Shown here piece by piece: positions 55,193-64,000 of a DNA stretch of 64,000 nucleotides. The stretch comes from Paramyrothecium sp. XJ0827 (Eukaryota; Ascomycota; Sordariomycetes; Hypocreales; Stachybotryaceae), in assembly GCA_020881915.1 (NCBI GenBank), contig JAJFPB010000011.1:992001-1056000 (forward strand), in the 5' to 3' direction. The notes under the pieces are model-generated. The model did not search any database and was not told the DNA's origin. It saw nothing but the letters and a program-made list of their open reading frames with translations. Positions within the stretch are counted from its first letter, which is position 1. Every line of letters begins with the position of its first letter. The position numbers and the translations under genes were made by a program.

Positions 55193-55679
55193 ATGCGCGG
55201 GAAGGACACCTGGCTGCTTCGCGGAGGCCCCTTTATTTACTTTCCCATTCGGATCCCCGGTATTGCTCGTCAAAATATCCGCAGCATGTTGGGCCAGACG
55301 CCACCATTGCCATCCGTCGAGGATGTCCCATCTTCTCCGGCGAACCCCCGGGATCGTGGCTCTGAATCTAGAACACCATTCACCGTCTCTTCCCCAGTAA
55401 CTCCGAGCCCCAGCGCCGGCTCAAGTCAATTCACATCAGCACAGGACTGGGACAGCTTTCCTTGGTCTCAGTTTCCCGACCTCGCAATATCTGAGCGGAA
55501 AGGGCGACCCAAGTCCTGGATCTGGCAGCATGGTTATGATCTCCAAGAAATCAAGGATAAGACTCGACATAGGTGGGTTTGCCGTGAGTGTGTGAAGAAG
55601 AAAGACCCAAAGATCACTGCCCATCTTGCGTCGGCGACATTCAACATTGAGTCTCATCTTGGGAATCAGCACAACATAT
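55193..55679 (+). pseudogene. hAT D transposase, 5' part
   Basis: From ATG 55193 (or the internal ATG 55286, MLGQTPPLP): a Ser/Pro-rich N-terminus and a BED zinc finger, KSWIWQHGYDLQEIKDKTRH, RWVCRECVKKK, NIESHLGNQHNI, giving the C-x2-C...H-x4-H ligands. The frame then enters the piggyBac-like end and stops within 8 nt. Removing the insert together with one AT joins HNI in frame to YGGKLQPRLGKRTIDQMFSL on the far side (58087 on). So this exon and the next feature are one gene split by transposition. No other break is seen in this part. Confidence 0.88.
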
Positions 55680-55785
55680 CCCCTTGACTGCGCGAAGCCT
55701 CAGATGATGTAACGATCCCCACAATATCTTAGTCATGATGTCGGTACATAAAGTAACTTCCTAGCCCTGCCCCACCTAATTTACT

Positions 55786-58000
55786 ATGTACGCCGCTTCC
55801 TACGATACCTCAATGCCTGACACAAGATCGAAAAGTCAGCGGCAGAGCCGTCGGGGCCGGGCCCGGCATGACGATGCCGCTGCTGCCTCTGCTGAAGCTA
55901 TTTCCAACGGACCAAGGCGAGGGCCGCCACGCCGGGCCCGGCAGCAAGCTGTTGCTGCCGCTGCTGCCGTTGAAGCTGCTGACGATGTTGAAGCTGCTGA
56001 CGATGTTGAAGCTGCTGACGATATTGAAGCTGCTGACGATATTGAAGCTGCTGATGATATTGAAGCTGCTGACGATATTGAAGCTGCTGACGAAGGTGGT
56101 GTTGAGCTTCCAATTACGATGAACAAGAGCCGGCCGGAACAAGCCCACGATAGCACACAAAGACCGGAAATTGACCCCTGGACGCTGTAGGCACCGAATT
56201 CGAGCCTTTCCAAGTCCCTGAACGCCCCTTCCAAGTCCGACAGCTCCCTGAGACCCCGTTGAAGCTATTCCAGCATTTCCTACCTATTTGGCTCGTTGCA
56301 AAATGGGTCAAATATACCAATAATGATCGGACCGCTGCTGATCCTAATGATCCGGCCTTGAAGAAATCTAGCCGTCAGAGACGGTGGAAACCGACCTCCG
56401 TTCAAGAGATATATATATGGATAGCTATGACTATCTATATGGACAGACACCCAGAAAAACAGCTCTCCAGCTATTGGAAGGAGCCAAAAGGCGGCAGCAA
56501 TATCTCCCCCACCGAATATCACGATATATGTCATATGATCGGTTTATCCTACTGAAAAACCGGCTTCGAATTCATGATCCAGATAACATAGAAATAGGGG
56601 TGCCGGGCCCGTACAATAAGGTCAACGAATGGGCCCTTGTCCTGATGGAAGCCGCCCTCAGCATCGTCATCGTCGGCAGCATCATTGGCGTCGATGAAGC
56701 TATGCAGGGCTTCCAAGGGAGGTCCAGCCAGACTGTGACGATTAAGACGAAGCCCACGCCCACAGGGCTCAAGATCTGGGTCCTAGCTGTCAAGGGATAT
56801 ATATTACAGTGGATTTGGCATAGGCCCGGCACCCAATACGGGCCCGTCGGCATCGAGGCCCGTAAGGGCCCGAAGGTCAAGCTATTAGACAGATCATCAA
56901 ACAAGCCGCCGGCTTTGAACCCTACCCAAGCTGTCGTTGTTGCCCTAGTAAATCGGCTACCTAGGGAGACGTACCATATCTATATAGATAACCTTTTCTC
57001 GTCCCCGGACCTATTCAAAGCTCTGAGGCAGCTGGGGATAGGGGCCACCGGCACATGCCGTACGAACTGTGGGATCTATCGTGAGATAGTCAAATTCAAG
57101 GACAACGATAGAAAAGGACAACAGATGTGGCCTTGGGGCCGGCTCGAGAGCTGGCCCACGCCGGATAATAAGGTAGGAAGCCCTAGGAAGCCGGGCCCTA
57201 GGGAAATGCATTACTGACCGTCTTCCAGGTCAACCAAATCGCATGGAAGGACAATGCCTTAGTGTTGTTTCTGACCACTGTTTATGACGGCTCTGAAACC
57301 GCTGTCTGCCTTAGAAAACGCCCTAAAGGTGGGCAGCCATATTCACGCCCAATTCAACAGTTTTTCGGTGACGAGGGCATCAAGGAAGTATCCGTGCCGT
57401 TGATAGCTGCTGACTATAATTTATATATGAATGCAGTAGATAGAGGTGATCATCTTCGAGCAAATATGAAGACAAAGCATCGTCAGAGACGGGGCCCTGC
57501 CCGGGCTCTTGCTTGGTCCTTTTTGCTTAAGACAGCTATTTGTAATAGCTTCATTTTACAACGGGACGGGCAGCCGGCCTTTGAGCCCTCTAAGACACTT
57601 AGTGAGTGGCAGGACCGGATTTCTGACGCCCTATGTGAGTATTACTATGATAGCTATCGTCAGACAGCTCCATCAAGGAAACGCTATCGAGCTGGGGACG
57701 AATTTACGCCTGTCTGGCAGCATAATTTTGGTCCCAGAGGAAAAAGGGATCGTTGCAAGGGCTGTCAAGGCATTCGAATTTCCCCTCGAACACAGAGCTT
57801 TCAAAATGCTAGAAAACGCCGGGCCCTGGAGCCGTTAGATGTAAATAGCTTCAACAGGCCGGGCCCTGACGATATCGTTGAGCCGGAGCCACCGGAGGGC
57901 TTGAATATCAAGCAGACGGAAGATGGTTGTCTGACATGCGATGTACCCCTATGTAACGAAGGAAAATGCTGGTACATCTACCATCAGCCAATTTACTAGA
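55786..58000 (+). pseudogene. piggyBac-like (DDE_Tnp_1_7) transposase, copy 2
   Basis: Begins at ATG 55786 or 55813 (MPDTRSKSQRQSRRGRARHD), with a basic stretch, then seven EAADDV/I repeats. A missing C in the CCCC near 56174 breaks the frame before DAVGTEFEPFQVPERPF. A 2-nt change in ATATAT near 56532 breaks it before YMSYDRFILLKNRLRIHDPD. The catalytic part follows: IVGSIIGVDEAMQGFQGRSS (first Asp), GLKIWVLAVKGYILQW, TYHIYIDNLFSSPDLFKALR (second Asp). A 56-nt intron (57173-57228, branch ACTGAC) precedes VNQIAWKDNALVLFLTTVYD and AADYNLYMNAVDRGDHLRAN (third Asp), and a Cys-rich end (CKGCQGIRIS; CLTCDVPLCNEGKCWYIYH). About 715 codons; two small length changes only. Confidence 0.9.
55972..56097 (+). 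repeat. Seven 18-bp coding repeats (EAADDV/I)
   Basis: The unit GAAGCTGCTGACGATRTT is repeated seven times in frame; the last is altered to GACGAAGGT. It encodes an acidic segment near the transposase N-terminus. Because the unit is a multiple of three and lacks stops in several frames, long false frames appear on both strands here. Confidence 0.95.
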
Positions 58001-58088
58001 GCTTCGATGTATCTAGATTTTACCCGGTTCCAATTGGTCAAGATCCCAGTCCGTTACAACATCTGAGGCTTCGCGCAGTCAAGGGGAT

Positions 58089-60039
58089 ATGGCGGCAAAT
58101 TACAACCGCGCCTAGGGAAAAGGACCATCGACCAGATGTTCTCCTTGGCAAGCACCGAGACGCCAGACGTGGATTTCCAGTTTCGCAATAAGCTCAAGAA
58201 GCAGTTCGACAAGGTGGTGTTCCAGCGCAAACTTGTGAGATGGGTTGTGGAGACAAACCAGTCCTTCCGAGTATCTGAGAACGAGACTTTTCGCGATCTT
58301 CCCGACTACTTGAATCCTATTATCAGTGCGACCAATGCCCACGTTTCTCACGATGCGATTCGACGGCGAGTAGTAGATGAGTATCATTTCTTTCGCCTTC
58401 ACATCGTCAGAGCTCTGCGACAGAGTCCTAGTGCCGTCCACATTGCGTTCGATGGCTGGACTTCGCGAAATCGGCACCCGTTGTTCGGAGTCGTGGCGTT
58501 CTTCCTGGACCAGAGCTTCCGGCCGCGTAAGATCGTTCTTGGGCTGCCAAATCTTACGGACCGTCATACTGGCGAAAATATCGCCGACAGTGTCCGTGAC
58601 ATCCTCGCGGCCTTCGAGCTCGGCAAAGAGAAGATCGGCTACTTCACACTCGACAATGCCTCTAATAATGACAAAGCGATGGATCACCTGGCGCAGCATT
58701 TTCAGTGGGCTAACGCCACGTCAAGGCGGATCCGCTGCTTTGGCCATGTCATTCATTTAGTAGCCAGGGCTATGCTTCTAGGGAAAGACGACGCGGACGG
58801 CGTGATTGAGGATGATCTTGACACCGATACACTTGCAATGTGGGCGAAGCGCGGCCCAATTGGAAAGCTACACAGCCTCGTGGTGTGGATAAACCGCTCA
58901 AACAGAGTGACAGAGATGCTACGGGATGTCCAAAGGCAAGACACAGACAAGAAATGGCCTGGCTCACTAGATGTCGTCGTGGACAACAATACTAGGTGGC
59001 TTTCTCAATACTATATGATGAGCCGTGCGCTTAAGCTGCGTCCTTATATCGAGGCCATAATCTCGGACATCCTATATGAAGTTTCCAAGCCGAGGAGGAA
59101 GGGAACCCGCCACGATTCGCTGCCCTCATGTCTCGAAGCCGATACCTTGCTTACCGAGGACGACTGGAAGACTATCGGATACTACCATAACATATTGCGA
59201 CAATTCGAAGCCTGCGTCAAGGACCTGGAGGGGATGGGAAGCAACGAATCCGGAAGGGGGGAAAGGAAGCTGCGTACGGGCTGATGCAGGATATCTGCCC
59301 TGCGTACGAGTGGCTAATCGGCCATTTGGAAGAGGCGAAGCTTGAGGCAGACCGTACACCAGAGCCTGCCCACTTCAAGACAAATATCAACCTTGCGTGG
59401 GTCAAACTGAACAAGTACTATAGCACTATTGACCAGTCTCCTGCCTATTACGCGGCAACCGTTCTGCACCCGGCGATTCGTTGGGACTTCCTCCGCCGAG
59501 CGTATCGCGAGAGACCAGAGTGGATTGAGAAAGCACAACAGCTCCTCAGCGACATCTGGCAGGAATACAAAGAGCTGCCTATTCAGCCCGAACGGAACCC
59601 ATTCGACGATGTACGGCCAGTAAAACGAGCCAAGGAGGCAGAAGAGGCAGTGGATACCTTTTCTTCGTACTTGGACAGCTTCAAATCGACAGCGATGGAA
59701 ATTTCCCCGCATAGCACGGGTGATGAGCTTGATCGGTGGCTCCAACTAGCCGATCCTGTTGAGAAAGATTGCGATCCATTCTTATATTGGTTCAACAAAA
59801 GATTTGACTATCCTCGCCTTACGCGTATGGCCATAGACATACTCTCCGTCCCGCCCATGGCCGCTGAATGCGAGAGGGTCTTTTCCTCGTGCGGCAATAT
59901 GGTCTCGGCGAAACGCTGTCGACTTCAAGCCGAAACAATCGCTATCACACAAACCGTACGATCATGGCTACGAGCAGGACTATTGGATGATTACGATGGA
60001 CTGAAGGACCTCGTGGCAGCGGAGCTCAACGAGACGTAA
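58089..60039 (+). pseudogene. hAT D transposase, 3' part
   Basis: Continues the transposase: GGKLQPRLGKRTIDQMF, FQRKLVRWVVETNQSFRVSE, core SAVHIAFDGWTSRNRHPLFG, KIGYFTLDNASNNDKAMDHL, RRIRCFGHVIHLVARAMLLG, VVDNNTRWLSQYYMMSRALK. It breaks at GSNESGRGE in the six-G run near 59253-59258. In the next frame (GKEAAYGLMQDICPAYEWLI) it runs to FNKRFDYPRLTRMAIDILSV, then AECERVFSSCGNMVSAKRCR, and stops at 60039. Only one base in a homopolymer separates this part from a complete frame. If that run is miscalled, the piggyBac-like insertion is the single event that inactivated the gene. Confidence 0.9.
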
Positions 60040-60217
60040 TGCGACAGGCACCCATCAGCGGCAGGACCTGGTCATTGTGGATCTTCAATCATTAAATCAT
60101 TATCATTTCATTCTCAGTCCTACAATGATCATTATCATTACTGCATCGCTTATTAATCAATCATTTCCTCTCATTATCTAGGTGATAATGATTGATAATG
60201 ATTCATGCGCCACTCTG

Positions 60218-61791
60218 CTGGCAGCTACAAACACCATCCCCAGCTCTGGTTACAGCATGGCTGAAGGTCAATATTCTCCAGCCACCCCTTTCAGTTTTAT
60301 AAACAGGCTCTCGCAAGGCTAACCGATCGGCCTTGCAGTGGGACAAAGAAACTCTTCGATACGACTTCCCAGTTGCCAAGAGTTCATCCAAGGCGTCAGA
60401 GCCCTTGCCTTGGCCGACAGTCTGGATCGCTTCCGCATCTGGATAATGCCAGGACGAAGATGGGAGCTAGACATGGAAGAGGGTTTATACCTCCGCCCTG
60501 GCCATTGCGGCCTGTCAGATTACTTGGATTCCTAATTTCAAACCGATTGGCACGAGGTTTCCAACCGATGCTTCCAAAGTAAGTATACCCGTACCCCTAA
60601 TGTCTTGGGACGGGATGGGTAGCTTGTTAGTGAACGAGTTTCACCGCCTTCGCGGACGTTGTATCGGAGGGTCTTAGAAATTCCGAACCAATCAGAGCGT
60701 GCAAAAGGTGATGCCCACATAAGGCTGATGCCCGCTTAGCAAAACGTGATGCCCACGTAGCAATTGCCTACGTACCGACACATTGACTAAGACGCTGCGG
60801 GGCAGCTACATCTTCAAGGAGATCTTTATTTTCTCTAAAAATGTCAACGTGACAATGTGCTGTATGCTCTCAATTCTTTTAATGTCCCGGCTGATGCTAC
60901 GCTTCCTAGGCCTGTAGAAGTTGAGGCAGACCTGGTCGACGCTTGCGCTTGATTATCTTCGGCCAATCGACACATCTCAGAGCAATAAATCGCCCCATGT
61001 GTCCGGGCTTCACAGCAGAGACATATGTTATCCACCCATTGTGAACGTGACATCTCAATATACCAGCAAGAGGCAACACCAAAGCCAATGTCTTGATTGT
61101 ACTGCCAAATTTCTGGCGCGACATGAGAGAAGGTGTCGCACCCAGATGATAAGTCGGCCTTTATGAGTAGTGTACAGGGCGCAGCGTACAGTCCGGTCCA
61201 CTTCCTCGGCTCATGGAGGCACTTGCATCAATATCCCGTCACCATTAGTCATTATCTAGCACCAAACAAACTGCTATCAGGCGGTAACTTCTTTAATTGG
61301 TAGAGATCCTTGTCTGTTACCTCTATGCTGCCTCCGCACTGAGGGGATACTCATAAGCAGTACGTCACAGCGACACACCACGTTTCCTAGAGGCCTCCGC
61401 CCGAACGCTACATGGCGTGGCGCCAGTAGTTCCGTTACCCCTTAAGGCTTTGTCCAGGTACTTTGCCATGGTTCATTCTAGCACCACACGCCATCCTGAC
61501 GTGGCCATTTGGTGCACTGTAGTCTGCTGGGCACCACCGATCCATGACGCTTCATTTCAATGGATACTTAGTACATGGGCTATTATTCGATGAACTCAGA
61601 AACCCACCACGCTTTTAATTATTTTTCTATTTCTCTTTCTCCTTCCGCTAGATTTTTCTCCCCTAGATTATTCAAAAAGAATTTTAACTCTATTTTTTTA
61701 AGCAAAAATCAGACGCACTGCACTTATTGCAATACTGTACCATTGCGCTCCATCTGCTACCGCCTACAAGCAGCCCAGGAACGTGCAACAA
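60218..61791. other. No recognisable gene
   Basis: About 1.57 kb to the right of hAT D. Frames of 60-81 codons overlap on both strands without domains. The last 130 bp upstream of the next gene are T-rich, as in fungal leaders. Confidence 0.5.
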
Positions 61792-62197
61792 TGTCGCTCC
61801 CCGTCACCCTTGAATCATCCAGCGTCAAGTCTATGTGGGACGATCAGACAATGGAAGGGGATGAGGACAGCCAGAGTAATTCTCAAGTCGGTGCACACCC
61901 CAACGCTTCCGAGAAGAAGCAAAATAGAGCACCGAAGGATCCACAAGAAGTTAGCACGGATTCCGATTAAACGCCACCAGAAACCTATGGGCCAATAGCT
62001 AAACGTTGATTGTTAGGTCCATGAAGCGCGCTCTGACCTCGGTCAATCTACCCAAAGAACGCACACCAAGGAAGGAGGCAAGGCGTCTGTATTACCCCAG
62101 AAGTTGCAAGAAAAGCTGTCCGAGAAGGTTTGAGCGTGCAGTTCCCAATGCCGTGCATGATACTGGGGACACTGGCGGTTTGCACCGCAACCCTTAA
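61792..62197 (+). pseudogene. Small unidentified protein gene, one-base frameshift
   Basis: Exon 1 (61792-61949) reads MSLPVTLESSSVKSMWDDQT, then an acidic and Gln/Asn-rich part to APKDPQE. A 67-nt intron (GTTAGC...TTGTTAG, with GCTAAAC branch) leads to VHEARSDLGQSTQRTHTKEG, GKASVLPQKLQEKLSEKV. A TGA then follows unless one T of the TTT at 62128-62130 is dropped, after which ERAVPNAVHDTGDTGGLHRN continues to a stop at 62197. The end (L-P-x-K-L-Q-E-K-L...V-P-N-A-V-H-D-T-G) looks like a short conserved fungal protein, but I cannot name it or its function. The gene is convergent with the decarboxylase gene. Confidence 0.55.
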
Positions 62198-62379
62198 CGT
62201 GTTTGTCGGCGTTCGGACATATAAGTCTTAGAACATATAGTCTCAATGGCAGAGGGAAAATCGTGTCAAATTAAGCACTACAACACACCTAAGGACAGTA
62301 TTGTAGACGACCTGGAAGTATAGTGCTACAGCATTGGTACAAGGGACTATATCTGACGAGGGACAAGGAGTATATATAT

Positions 62380-63704
62380 TCACTCGGCGGAAGAAGCGTG
62401 TCCCAAACTCATGCCAATCTCAACAGCAACTTGGATCCGCTGCTTGCTTGCATCAGTTAAGTCTCTGTCAAACATAATTCTACCTTTTCCAAATGCCACA
62501 ATAATTGAGGATCCGCCAAATTGAAAGTAACCCAGCTCTTCTCCTTTCTTGATTTCCGAACCCGGGATTTGGAAACGGTCGTGAATGCTAATCTATATTA
62601 GCATTGACGTCTGCAGTAGTTTGAGTACGAACGCCTAGGAACTCACTGGACTGATCCGACATTTGTAGCGCCAATGGCTACAAACAGTACATCACCAAAT
62701 TCTTCGGTTTCCACAATAACAAACTCTCTTCGGTTGCGGGTTAAAATATCCACGTTGCTTTGTAAAGCAACTGCATCCACCTGAAAGTAATCTCCGGGCA
62801 AGCTTCTATAGCATCCAATCTTTCCTGTTACTGGTGAGTGGTAGCGGTGGTAATCCTGGGGAGATAGTCGGAAGCTTGCAACTGCGGCTTCATCGAAGCG
62901 TGACCCGATGCGGGTGTCCATGACAAGGTTGGTGAGAGTGAAGTCTCTGCCTTTAATCCAAAGCTTCTTGGTCTCTGCGACAGAATTGTATGCGACGAGT
63001 CGTGAATCGGCGACTACCACAGCACTAGTCGGGTCGTTGGGTCGATCAACGGGACGAGAGCCAGACTTGTGGGCTCGGATAAAGAAGTCCTCGAAGGTTT
63101 CATACTTGCTAATATCTGAAGGCTCGAAATCGTCCATATTAATATTGTAGAATTCAACGAAGTGCTTGATTTGTTCTTTGGATGCTATGGTCCCTTCTTG
63201 CGTTCCTAAAGTTGAGGCAATGCATTAGCTACACTTACCTCATGACCGTAATAGATGGGTATAGTACCTTTCTCTATGGTCCGGTTGTGTATGTAAAGCC
63301 TCATTGCGTGTGTAGTATCGATCCATTCTGTGAGCGGGTTGAACAGTAAGAGCAACTTTAGCTTCTTTCCAAATGGCTGCTTCTCGCGTTCAATTTCTCC
63401 ATTCTAACATAGTCAGTGACCTGGAGCACTCTCCCTAGAAGTACTATGATGCATCTACTCACTCTGCGATTGAGAGACCGCCAACCCCAGTGTGCATTCT
63501 AAATTGCTCACCAAAAATTAATCACACGACATTAAGTATGCGCCTTGCTCAGAGGTAAACGTTTACCGGATGAACCCACGAAATAACAGCATCCATCAGC
63601 TTGTATGTGATGCTCGGTCCCATCTTGCCGTAAGCAGTGTTTTTGAAGGGATGCTTCTCAGTTGAGATTTTGTTTCCGGCCTCGTCTTGCTCGCACAGGG
63701 CCAT
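62380..63704 (-). CDS. Phosphatidylserine decarboxylase family protein
   Basis: Five exons (63704-63567, 63498-63463, 63403-63268, 63205-62647, 62587-62380) with four GT-AG introns of 59-68 nt; all phases agree and give 358 aa. Key motifs: KMGPSITYKLMDAVISWVHP, HWGWRSLNRRNGEIEREKQP, ISKYETFEDFFIRAH, FRLSPQDYHRYHSPVTGKIG (Asp-His of the protease-like site) and ELGYFQFGGSSIIVAFGKGR, where GGSS corresponds to the LGST self-cleavage site whose Ser becomes the pyruvoyl group. The enzyme decarboxylates phosphatidylserine to phosphatidylethanolamine. There is no C2 domain, N-terminal membrane helix or mitochondrial presequence, so it is a short soluble-type form like those seen in some fungal metabolite clusters, not the housekeeping PSD1/PSD2. 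The substrate may differ. The gene appears intact. Confidence 0.92.
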
Positions 63705-64000
63705 GCCGTGCAGGAGGTTGGGTTTGGGTGGACATTTCAGGACACAAAAGCACCATTACACACAATGACGTCATTGACGAGGGGGGGTGTCGTGCGGTTG
63801 AAAGCATCAGTGACAAGCTTTCCTAGCTGCACTATTGCCACACACGTATCCCTCCCGAACGTAGCGTCATAATGTGAACGCAATCGTCATCTCTAAGCGT
63901 GCTAGGGGCAAAGATCAGTTTCTCGGGTTATGCCCCGCGAATCATTCACGAGCATATGTCCGCCCATGCGGCGAATCAGGGCGTAACCCTCCTCGCACCG

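Larger units (their letters stand above)
55680..58086 (+). mobile_element. piggyBac-like element, copy 2, nearly complete
   Basis: Inverted ends of about 35 bp (CCCCTTGACTGCGCGAAGCC, then TCAGATG, A or T, TGTAACG) lie at 55680 and 58086. The element is 2407 bp and contains one plus-strand transposase gene. It sits inside the hAT D coding region. ATAT abuts both ends, but only a 2-bp AT duplication (element plus 2 = 2409 = 3 x 803) restores the hAT reading frame. The classical TTAA of piggyBac is absent. Confidence 0.92.
55003..60217 (+). mobile_element. hAT element D, interrupted by a piggyBac-like element
   Basis: The inverted ends begin CAGAGTGGCGCAT (55003) and end with the inverse at 60217. 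Both ends hold many copies of ATGATTGATAATGAT/ATTATCATT, partly palindromic and probably subterminal sites. Without the 2407-bp piggyBac-like insert the element is about 2.8 kb. No 8-bp duplication is visible (CGCTAATC versus CTGGCAGC), so one flank may have been exchanged. The transposase gene is on the plus strand. Confidence 0.88.

Noticed and set aside
55810..56234. Minus-strand frames of SSFNIV and SSAASI repeats
   Set aside because: Shadows of the 18-bp coding repeat of the piggyBac-like transposase.
55674..58092. 4-bp ATAT target duplication for piggyBac-like copy 2
   Set aside because: Removing 4 bp leaves the interrupted hAT gene out of frame, and copy 1 shares only AT, so the 2-bp reading is preferred.
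1..64000. A giant Starship-type element as explanation for the accessory content
   Set aside because: No DUF3435 tyrosine recombinase captain gene is seen; the window may still lie inside a larger element, but nothing here shows it.

Overview
This window is nuclear DNA of a filamentous ascomycete (Pezizomycotina). Genes are split by 45-70 nt GT-AG introns, often with CTRAC-like branch points. The protein families are typical of these fungi: a HET-domain protein, a fungal rhodopsin-like membrane protein, an Alt a 1-like secreted protein, a BAH-PHD protein, an OrsD-like zinc-finger protein and a hybrid-type histidine kinase. The transposons (hAT, Hop-like MULE, pogo/Fot1, piggyBac-like) are also those of ascomycetes. 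I cannot name the species. Roughly 40% of the window is transposon, and many host genes are broken, so it looks like a repeat-rich accessory or subtelomeric-like compartment.

Layout. 0.7-5.7 kb: hAT fragments, a nearly intact hAT element (A, with a 12-bp tandem array in one end) and a Fot1 fragment. 6.2-10.3 kb: a BAH-PHD gene with one stop, then a divergent pair, a VOC/glyoxalase-fold gene and an FMN reductase. 10.6-12.8 kb: an internally deleted piggyBac-like copy sitting in an OrsD-like relic. 14-16.3 kb: a HET-domain gene. 17.2-20.1 kb: a MULE with 99-bp ends and a 9-bp target duplication. 21.6-24.7 kb: hAT B, degraded. 25.7-30.1 kb: intact PIF1-type helicase and MYND-finger genes. 30.5-33.2 kb: a pogo element with TA duplication. 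34.3-36 kb: a rhodopsin-like gene. 39.5-40 kb: the Alt a 1-like secreted protein. 40.4-43.3 kb: hAT C with an 8-bp duplication. 43.8-44.3 kb: a membrane RING-H2 gene. 44.9-47.6 kb: a pogo element inside a piggyBac-like relic. 47.9-52.5 kb: three truncated host genes in a row (histidine kinase, rhodanese, RGS). 55.0-60.2 kb: hAT D with a piggyBac-like element inside its transposase gene. 61.8-63.7 kb: a small unknown gene and an intact five-exon phosphatidylserine decarboxylase.

The elements give a relative history: hAT D is older than the piggyBac-like copy inside it, and another piggyBac-like copy is older than the pogo inside that. Two independent piggyBac-like insertions fit a 2-bp AT target duplication rather than TTAA. 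Two kinds of damage recur. One is C-to-T changes in CpA context that make stops (RIP-like). The other is single-base length changes in homopolymer runs, some of which could be consensus errors. Genes that look functional as they stand are the FMN reductase, PIF1 helicase, MYND protein, Alt a 1-like protein and phosphatidylserine decarboxylase.
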